A stretch of 5,047 nt of DNA from Lachnospiraceae bacterium. Its GTDB lineage: Bacteria; Bacillota; Clostridia; Lachnospirales; Lachnospiraceae. The notes beneath the pieces are model-generated. The model had not been told where the DNA came from, made no database searches, and was given only the letters and a program-made list of their open reading frames with translations. Location of the stretch: positions 1 to 5,047 of the forward strand of contig JAILNW010000120.1 in assembly GCA_024691145.1 (NCBI GenBank). The letters are read 5' to 3'. The position numbers and the translations under genes are program-made. Positions 1-5,047 of the stretch are shown here, one piece after another (position 1 is the first letter of the stretch; each line of letters starts with the position of its first letter).

Positions 1-713
1 TAAACAGTTAAGCTTAAACTACTTACAAACCATTTTTGTGTAATTAATGTATCCCTGAATCCTTTAACTACATAAAACATAGGATTAAGTTTTAATAGCA
101 TTTTTACCCACACCGGCAACTTCATACTATCCATATTCCACAAAATAGGTGTCATCCATACTCCAATAGTCATAAAAATATTAATAATCTGAATTGTATC
201 CTTAAAAAATATTGCTATTGATGATGTAAAATAAGCCATTGATAATACAAGAGCTATTGTACATATCATATAATATATTAACTGTATTACTATTATGCCA
301 GGATATAATCCATAAAACACATAAAATACCAGTGTCAGCAATACAAAAAATACATGTACAAATAAAGATGAAATAATCTTAACCAGTGGCAGAACACTGA
401 TATTAAATACTACTTTTTTAACAAGATAACTGTATTCTATAAAACAGTTTGTTGCATTAATTAATGCTTCTGAAAAGAAAAACCAAGGCACAAGACCTGC
501 CATAAGCCATAATACAAATGGTGCGTCATCTACCGCAGTGGATCTGAATCCTAATTCAAATACAAACCAGTACAAACATATTGTTACAATTGGCTGCACA
601 AAGGCCCACACAATACCAAGATATGAACCTGCATACTTTGTCTTAAAATCATTCTTTGCAAGATATACAATCAAATCTCTATTTTCTAAAAACATTTTAA
701 GTCTTTTAATCAT
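1..713 (-). CDS. ABC-2 type polysaccharide exporter permease (Wzm/TagG/RgpC-like), 3'-partial
   Basis: Membrane subunit of an ABC transporter that moves a lipid-linked polysaccharide or teichoic-acid-like glycan across the cytoplasmic membrane. The visible part is 237 codons from the ATG at 713; the frame is still open at base 1. Family members are about 255-270 residues, so roughly 20-30 residues are missing. Family hallmarks are visible: an amphipathic N-terminus leading into NDFKTKYAGSYLGIVWAFVQP (about residues 21-41, split here by its conserved YLG..W...QP core), TPILW (188-192) and LNPMFYVVKGFRDTL (209-223). Hydrophobic segments lie near residues 31-55, 65-82, 106-135, 140-168 and 173-192; a last one should follow past the edge. 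The start is supported by GGAGG seven bases upstream; a second in-frame ATG at 695 lacks such a site. It is the last visible gene of the operon, 34 nt after the two-domain glycosyltransferase. The partner ATPase is not in the window and is expected beyond base 1. Family assignment is firm; the glycan exported is unknown. Confidence 0.93.
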   Translation of the reverse strand, partial: MIKRLKMFLENRDLIVYLAKNDFKTKYAGSYLGIVWAFVQPIVTICLYWFVFELGFRSTAVDDAPFVLWLMAGLVPWFFFSEALINATNCFIEYSYLVKKVVFNISVLPLVKIISSLFVHVFFVLLTLVFYVFYGLYPGIIVIQLIYYMICTIALVLSMAYFTSSIAIFFKDTIQIINIFMTIGVWMTPILWNMDSMKLPVWVKMLLKLNPMFYVVKGFRDTLITQKWFVSSLSLTV

Positions 714-720
714 TATCGTT

Positions 721-725
721 CCTCC
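721..725 (-). promoter_or_regulatory. Ribosome binding site of the ABC permease gene
   Basis: On the minus strand this reads GGAGG, seven bases before the ATG at 713. It is the strongest Shine-Dalgarno match in the window. It fixes the permease start at 713 rather than at the in-frame ATG at 695. It lies in the 34-nt gap after the upstream glycosyltransferase stop, so the permease probably initiates independently rather than by stop-start coupling. Confidence 0.85.
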
Positions 726-747
726 AATATAGTAGCTTATTAATTAG

Positions 748-2367
748 TTATACTCTGCTAAAAAATACATCCTTTGATTTTATAACAGACTCCCATCTCT
801 TAATTAATCTTTCTTTGTCCTGTTTATTGCTGTGAATATTATCATCTATACTCTTGCAACAAACCCTTGCATATGGATTAATAATATTATTGTATCCATC
901 CTTAAAAAGATTTAAAGATAATTCAAAATCCATATATTCTTTATCATATTCACATATCTTATCTTTATATCTTAAAAACTGTTCATATGATATAACCATA
1001 CAATCTGCTGGTACAAGCATAGTTTCCTGTGCATAAAAAAGTCTTCCGGTATCTATTGTTGACATACATGACAAACCCTTAAACACAGGTACTATATCAT
1101 TATTATCTATCTTATATCCAAAGTTCTTTACCTTATTCTTTCTTAATATCATGGCACCAATACAGCCCGTATCACTTCTTATAGCATAGGTTAACAGTTT
1201 TCTTAACCAGTCCTTTTCTTTAAAATAAATATTATCATTCAGTATACATACATATTCTGCATCTGTATCAATATTGTAAATATCCTTAATGCTGTCTGCC
1301 TGATAAATATTTATATTACCATAATCCGTATTACTCTTAATATACTCATTATCAGCCCTCTTACCTATTACAACAATATCTGTCTTTATGTTTTCTTTTT
1401 CAATCTGCTCATTATAATAGTCAATCTTATACACAGTAGGATATGCAGAAGTACTGTTAACCTCTGACTTATACCCTAATCTTAACAAATTATCCCTTAC
1501 AGCATTCTTTCCTGCATCTATGGCATACTGTTTTGAGTAGATGTCAGATGATGTGGATAACTTGTGATATCTCCAATAATAAAGCACTTTATCCACATGT
1601 CTTACCTTATTAGCATTAGTTACAAGCCTCAGGAAAAAATCATGATCCTGTGCTCCATCATAATTGCTGTTAATAAGACCTGTTGTGTCTAATAAATCTT
1701 TTTTAAACATAACAAAATGGCATATATAATTAAGAGCAAATAAATTATCAATAGCAAAATCCGGCTTATAATTTACTGATATAATGTTATCCTTGCTGTC
1801 GCAAAACTTAACTTCATCTGTATAGACAAAATCAGCTTCTTCATTAATTGCTTTGCTCATAACATATAACAGAGCATCTTTATGTAACAAATCATCATGG
1901 TCTAGTAATGCAATATAATCACCACTGCTATCTATAATAGCTTTATTTGTATTCTCAGATATGCCCAAATTTTCATCTAACTTTATATACTTAACCCTGC
2001 TGTCTTTTTCAGCAACAGATAAACAATATTCTCCAACATAAGAATGCTCATCATCGCTGGCATCAGCAAGACATAATTCAAATTTCTTATAACTCTGTTC
2101 AATTACAGAATCCACCATCTCTTTTAAAAACACCTTATCTGTGTTATATAATGGTACAATCACACTTACAAGATAACCATTATTATTAACAAAATCAACA
2201 TCTATGCTGCTATCGCCATCACTTTTTAGGCTGTTTTTATATAATGATATTATAGCATTGTCATATTTGTTTTGCTGTATCTTTAATAGAACATAGCTGA
2301 TTCCTTTATCATGTAACTGATTAACTGCTTTTTTTACAAGTGTAATAAATCGGTTAACTTTAAACAC
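748..2367 (-). CDS. Two-domain family 2 glycosyltransferase; second domain degenerate
   Basis: Cytoplasmic or membrane-associated GT-A glycosyltransferase of 539 residues, expected to add nucleotide-sugar residues to a surface polysaccharide. After a roughly 65-residue helical N-terminal extension comes a full GT2 domain: SVIVPLYNT (68-76), LADASDD (100-106), the metal/donor motif LLDHDD (154-159), YTDE (182-185), KPDF (201-204), GAQDHDFFLRL (238-248, likely catalytic acidic residue) and YYWRYH (263-268). From about 315 a second GT2-like half follows: YVCILNDNI (372-380), DWLRKL (386-391), GCIGAMIL (401-408) and NPYARVCCKS (497-506). This half lacks the usual opening IPTxD strand and helix, has NDN where the family usually has NND, and has MDFELS where the usual motif is NDxDL. 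It is probably structural or acceptor-binding rather than catalytic. The start is GTG, preceded by AGGGG at eight bases; the next in-frame ATG (Met84) would cut into the fold. The reading frame is intact. Linkage and sugar cannot be told from sequence. Confidence 0.92.
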   Translation of the reverse strand: MFKVNRFITLVKKAVNQLHDKGISYVLLKIQQNKYDNAIISLYKNSLKSDGDSSIDVDFVNNNGYLVSVIVPLYNTDKVFLKEMVDSVIEQSYKKFELCLADASDDEHSYVGEYCLSVAEKDSRVKYIKLDENLGISENTNKAIIDSSGDYIALLDHDDLLHKDALLYVMSKAINEEADFVYTDEVKFCDSKDNIISVNYKPDFAIDNLFALNYICHFVMFKKDLLDTTGLINSNYDGAQDHDFFLRLVTNANKVRHVDKVLYYWRYHKLSTSSDIYSKQYAIDAGKNAVRDNLLRLGYKSEVNSTSAYPTVYKIDYYNEQIEKENIKTDIVVIGKRADNEYIKSNTDYGNINIYQADSIKDIYNIDTDAEYVCILNDNIYFKEKDWLRKLLTYAIRSDTGCIGAMILRKNKVKNFGYKIDNNDIVPVFKGLSCMSTIDTGRLFYAQETMLVPADCMVISYEQFLRYKDKICEYDKEYMDFELSLNLFKDGYNNIINPYARVCCKSIDDNIHSNKQDKERLIKRWESVIKSKDVFFSRV

Positions 2368-2375
2368 TATTACTG

Positions 2376-2380
2376 CCCCT
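2376..2380 (-). promoter_or_regulatory. Ribosome binding site supporting the GTG start of the two-domain glycosyltransferase
   Basis: On the minus strand this reads AGGGG, eight bases before the GTG at 2367. It is an imperfect Shine-Dalgarno, but well spaced and inside the 20-nt gap after the upstream stop codon. It is the main support for a non-ATG start here. The close spacing means ribosomes finishing the upstream gene could re-initiate. Confidence 0.6.
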
Positions 2381-2387
2381 TTATTCG

Positions 2388-3311
2388 TTATATAAACAGA
2401 ATATATGCTACATTTCTTAAAAATCCATTCTTTAAAGTATTGAGTTTAAAAATTCTGTATACTCTGTGGAACTTTGTAAGTTTTGGTATCTCACAATACT
2501 GTGTTACAAGTTCTTTATTCTTATCTGAAAGTTTATCACCATAAACCTCCATAAAACTCTCTGCCTGTTCATAAGTTTCTTCAATAGCTCTTATAACATC
2601 CTGCTTATTGAAAAATCTTTTAAGCATATACTTTGCAGATCTCATATTGGTGCTTCCAACAACGTTATGTCCATGCTGTCTGTAGTAAATTGTTGCTTCA
2701 GGAATGTAATCAACTTCTCCAAAGGCTGAAGCTATAAGAATCAGCCACCAGTCATGCATAACCATATACTTGGGTTCTCCAATAATCATATCAGCAAGGG
2801 CTCTGTTGTACATAGCAGTAGCACCAGTAAGAGTGTTCTGAATAATTATATTGTTAAGTTTATGCTTGCTATAATCTGCATTAACTCGGTGAATATAGGA
2901 TTCATCCAGTACCTCTAAATTCTCATCAACTACACATAAATCACTATGCACAAGAAGCGGCATGTCCTTTCCATATTGTGCTTCCATTTCCTTAAGTTTT
3001 CTCAAACTCTTTTCAGCCTTATCAGGCTTCCATACATCATCCTGATCACACAACATAATATAATCATCTTTATATTTCTTCATCATTTCAAAGAAATTTA
3101 TTGCAGCATTACCTGAATTCGTATCCCTTTTATTAATTTCAATAATATCAGGATAAGCCTTCTCATATTTCATAAGAATATCATATGTTGTATCAGTTGA
3201 ACAGTCATCTGTAATAACAATTCTAACATCAACTGTCTGCTTTAACAGTGATTCCAGCTGCTGTTCCAAATACCTCTCCCCATTATAAGTTGCCATTAAT
3301 ATCGTAACCAT
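2388..3311 (-). CDS. Family 2 glycosyltransferase, RgpB-like (putative rhamnosyltransferase)
   Basis: Cytoplasmic-face GT-A glycosyltransferase of 307 residues, a normal length for the family. The motifs are those of the RgpB-like GT2 subgroup: ILMATYNG (4-11) forming the first strand of the nucleotide-binding fold, TDDCSTD (34-40), the highly typical LCDQDDVWKPDK (87-98) holding the metal-binding aspartates, VHSDL (121-125), TGATAMYN (162-169), the acidic motif MHDWW (185-189) and YYRQHGHNVVG (209-219). A basic, moderately hydrophobic C-terminus (about 278-307) could sit on the membrane. In streptococci the characterised relative RgpB transfers L-rhamnose during rhamnan synthesis, so rhamnose is the leading guess for the donor, but the sugar is not proven. 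The ATG at 3311 is chosen because it begins exactly at the first beta strand; Met6 would remove part of it. The Shine-Dalgarno is poor: AAGAGA is only two bases away and GGAG fourteen bases away. It lies 25 nt after the DUF2142 gene and 20 nt before the next glycosyltransferase. Confidence 0.93.
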   Translation of the reverse strand: MVTILMATYNGERYLEQQLESLLKQTVDVRIVITDDCSTDTTYDILMKYEKAYPDIIEINKRDTNSGNAAINFFEMMKKYKDDYIMLCDQDDVWKPDKAEKSLRKLKEMEAQYGKDMPLLVHSDLCVVDENLEVLDESYIHRVNADYSKHKLNNIIIQNTLTGATAMYNRALADMIIGEPKYMVMHDWWLILIASAFGEVDYIPEATIYYRQHGHNVVGSTNMRSAKYMLKRFFNKQDVIRAIEETYEQAESFMEVYGDKLSDKNKELVTQYCEIPKLTKFHRVYRIFKLNTLKNGFLRNVAYILFI

Positions 3312-3336
3312 CGTCTCTTAAATATCTCCATATCTA

Positions 3337-5047
3337 TTATAAACAATACCTAACAAGCATATAGTTATAAATTACATACATAAGTACAACATTACATGTT
3401 ATACCTATTGCCTTATTGTATTTATGTAAATCTACCTTACAATCAAAAATCTTATTTCTAAAAATCAGAAATGTTGGTAAAAACAGTGGAATATAATACC
3501 TTGCCTGTACACCATTAATACTTTCTGCCTTAACCGGTGTAAATGACAAATACAATGCTGTCCAAATAAGACAAGCTATTGAAAATGTAAGTATTCCAAA
3601 TACTATCTTCTGTTTTTTATCAATTGCAATGCTCTCATAACTGCCCTCTGTCATAATCAGCAAAATAATCATTATGAAATGAAGAAAATAAATATTTCCC
3701 TTTTCTTCGCCTATATATGCAAAGAATGTTGAACTTGAGCTGCCTAAATAAAACTCTCCAAAGGAATCTTCAATATTACCTATAAGTAAATCACTGTACG
3801 CTATTGGATTCTCAAAGATAGACTGCATTTGTCTTGTAACACTTGTATCTCCACCTCTGTAATCTCCACCTTCATCAACATTGTTAACAGTATTAGTAAG
3901 TGTTGGTAATATAAATGTTGACATAACAATCATAAATACCAATAGCAGTCCACCCATAAACATAACTCTCTGCTTTTTACTATAAAACTTCTTTTTCGGA
4001 ATCATAAGTAATATAAGCACATACGGTATATAAACTGCCTTTGCAAAACTTCCAAATGATATTGCAATTACTGAACAAATTATTCTTAAAGGATTTATCT
4101 TATCCTCTTTAGAAGCTATCTCATTTATTGCCAGAACAAGTCCTAATGTAACAAAACTTGTAACAACTGCATCATATGAAAATGATGTTGCAATATATAA
4201 TGATGTTGGAAGTAAGCCAATTGCATACACTAATCTTTTCCCAATCTTAGCATACTTAATTGCAAATGTAAATGCCAATGTGTATGTTAACAAATTAAGG
4301 AACTTTGCAAGCCATATTGCTTTTCCATATGGAATATTAAGTTTTCTTCCTATGTACAACCCTATAGCCTGTGGAATATAAGCTTTTCTTGTATAATCAA
4401 TATAACCTGAAGACTTTTCCTTACTATTACAGATAATATCTTCATTAACATCAAGATAATTCTCCAGATTCTGCTTTTCTTCATAAGTATCCTCATCTGG
4501 TATCATCTCAATAGTTGCCATGTTATATGATGAAACCGAAAACATAACCGTCCTGTTGTATGAAACTTCTTCAGCATGCTGAAAATGTATCTGCTCATCC
4601 CATGACTTAAACTTCTGAGTTCTAAGTACAATCATAAGTATTCCAAGAAGAATTGCACTTGCAAAAAATACCTTATGTAAATTTTCATCCTTCATAGATG
4701 AATCAATAACTAAAAACAAAGCAATAAATACAGCCACAAGATATACAAATATATACTTGTTAAACGTAAAATTGTTGTATACTTCAATATAATCTAAAGC
4801 TTTATCAGCAGGAACAATAAAAGTTACCTTCTCTATATTCTTTTCAAGATTAATTACTGACTGATTTAATGCAGTATAATACTTCTCAATTATTTCTGCC
4901 TCACCTAATTTGTCAAAATCAGAATACTTCTGATATTTTATATCTACCATAAAATCCTCAGCAGAATTAAACTTAAAGCACAATTTATCAACAAATCCTA
5001 CATCTTCTAATGTATATTCAACATTACCTTCATTTTCAACATATTTT
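3337..5047 (-). CDS. DUF2142 family polytopic membrane protein, 5'-partial
   Basis: Large integral membrane protein of unknown function that recurs in surface-polysaccharide loci. 569 residues are visible. The frame is open to the window edge, so the true start is outside; a TTG at 4983 is an internal leucine codon, not the start. Numbering from the edge, residues 1 to about 95 are soluble and rich in acidic residues and alternating hydrophobics, as in a beta-rich ectodomain. Hydrophobic segments follow near 98-114, 124-142, 245-263, 271-310, 320-350, 361-381, 451-467, 480-501, 519-529 and 548-567. DUF2142 signatures are SWDEQIHFQHAEEVS (148-162), YIPQAIGLYIGR (223-234), LLPTSLYIATSFSYDAV (278-294), FAKAVYIP (334-341) and GVQARYYIPLF (512-522). 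The acidic pair D150/E151 just after a membrane segment resembles the first-loop acidic motif of GT-C glycosyltransferases. That resemblance is an inference, as is a role in modifying the exported glycan. Family assignment is good; function is not established. Confidence 0.86.
   Translation of the reverse strand, partial: KYVENEGNVEYTLEDVGFVDKLCFKFNSAEDFMVDIKYQKYSDFDKLGEAEIIEKYYTALNQSVINLEKNIEKVTFIVPADKALDYIEVYNNFTFNKYIFVYLVAVFIALFLVIDSSMKDENLHKVFFASAILLGILMIVLRTQKFKSWDEQIHFQHAEEVSYNRTVMFSVSSYNMATIEMIPDEDTYEEKQNLENYLDVNEDIICNSKEKSSGYIDYTRKAYIPQAIGLYIGRKLNIPYGKAIWLAKFLNLLTYTLAFTFAIKYAKIGKRLVYAIGLLPTSLYIATSFSYDAVVTSFVTLGLVLAINEIASKEDKINPLRIICSVIAISFGSFAKAVYIPYVLILLMIPKKKFYSKKQRVMFMGGLLLVFMIVMSTFILPTLTNTVNNVDEGGDYRGGDTSVTRQMQSIFENPIAYSDLLIGNIEDSFGEFYLGSSSSTFFAYIGEEKGNIYFLHFIMIILLIMTEGSYESIAIDKKQKIVFGILTFSIACLIWTALYLSFTPVKAESINGVQARYYIPLFLPTFLIFRNKIFDCKVDLHKYNKAIGITCNVVLMYVIYNYMLVRYCL

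Noticed and set aside
538..732. 64-codon plus-strand open frame
   Set aside because: It lies almost wholly antisense to the well-supported permease gene, has no family resemblance and no convincing ribosome binding site. AT-rich antisense frames of this size are expected by chance.
714..747. Possible terminator or internal promoter in the largest intergenic gap
   Set aside because: The gap has only a short AT-rich palindrome (attaatt-like), no GC-rich stem with a T run, and no credible spaced -35/-10 pair. Thirty-four bases with a ribosome binding site fit a simple operon junction.
854..1036. 60-codon plus-strand open frame
   Set aside because: It is entirely antisense to the two-domain glycosyltransferase, has low-complexity composition and no recognisable motif.
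748..1430. Frameshift explaining the odd second domain of the glycosyltransferase
   Set aside because: The single frame runs through without a stop, and family landmarks occur in the expected order to the C-terminus. The differences are therefore a missing segment and substitutions, not a shifted frame.
4981..4983. TTG as start codon of the DUF2142 gene
   Set aside because: The frame continues open upstream to the edge with protein-like content, and no Shine-Dalgarno precedes the TTG at a useful distance.
1..5047. CRISPR array, insertion sequence, tRNA, or long direct repeats
   Set aside because: No regularly spaced repeats, transposase motifs, terminal inverted repeats or cloverleaf-like segments were seen. 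Nearly all bases are explained by four coding genes.

Overview
The window is a 5 kb piece of an AT-rich (by eye roughly 30% GC) genome that looks like a low-GC Firmicute. The AT-rich codon use, short intergenic gaps and GGAGG-type ribosome binding sites fit a Clostridia/Lachnospiraceae-like gut or rumen anaerobe. That placement is inferred from style, not from a marker gene. All four genes lie on the minus strand, with gaps of 25, 20 and 34 nt, so they read as one operon running from high to low coordinates. Nothing convincing is coded on the plus strand.

In transcription order: (1) 5047-3337, a 5'-truncated polytopic membrane protein of the DUF2142 family, with a soluble N-terminal region before its membrane domain; (2) 3311-2388, a complete family 2 glycosyltransferase of the RgpB-like (rhamnosyltransferase-like) type; (3) 2367-748, a complete two-domain family 2 glycosyltransferase with an intact first GT-A domain and a shortened, apparently degenerate second one, starting at GTG; (4) 713-1, the permease of an ABC-2 polysaccharide exporter (Wzm/TagG/RgpC type), cut off by the window edge about 20-30 residues before its expected end.

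Together these are the middle of a cell-surface polysaccharide locus that makes a glycan in the cytoplasm and exports it by ABC transporter. The two GT2 enzymes would build the chain on a lipid carrier at the inner membrane face. The permease, with an ATPase presumably encoded just beyond base 1, would flip it. The DUF2142 protein may act on the outer face, for example as a GT-C-like side-chain transferase, but this is speculative. The RgpB-like enzyme next to an RgpC-like permease suggests a rhamnose-containing polymer.

I found no tRNA, rRNA, mobile element, CRISPR array, promoter or terminator. No intergenic stretch exceeds 34 nt. The most useful second looks are the degenerate second domain of the large glycosyltransferase and the possible role of the DUF2142 protein. 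I see no strong evidence of an entirely new system.
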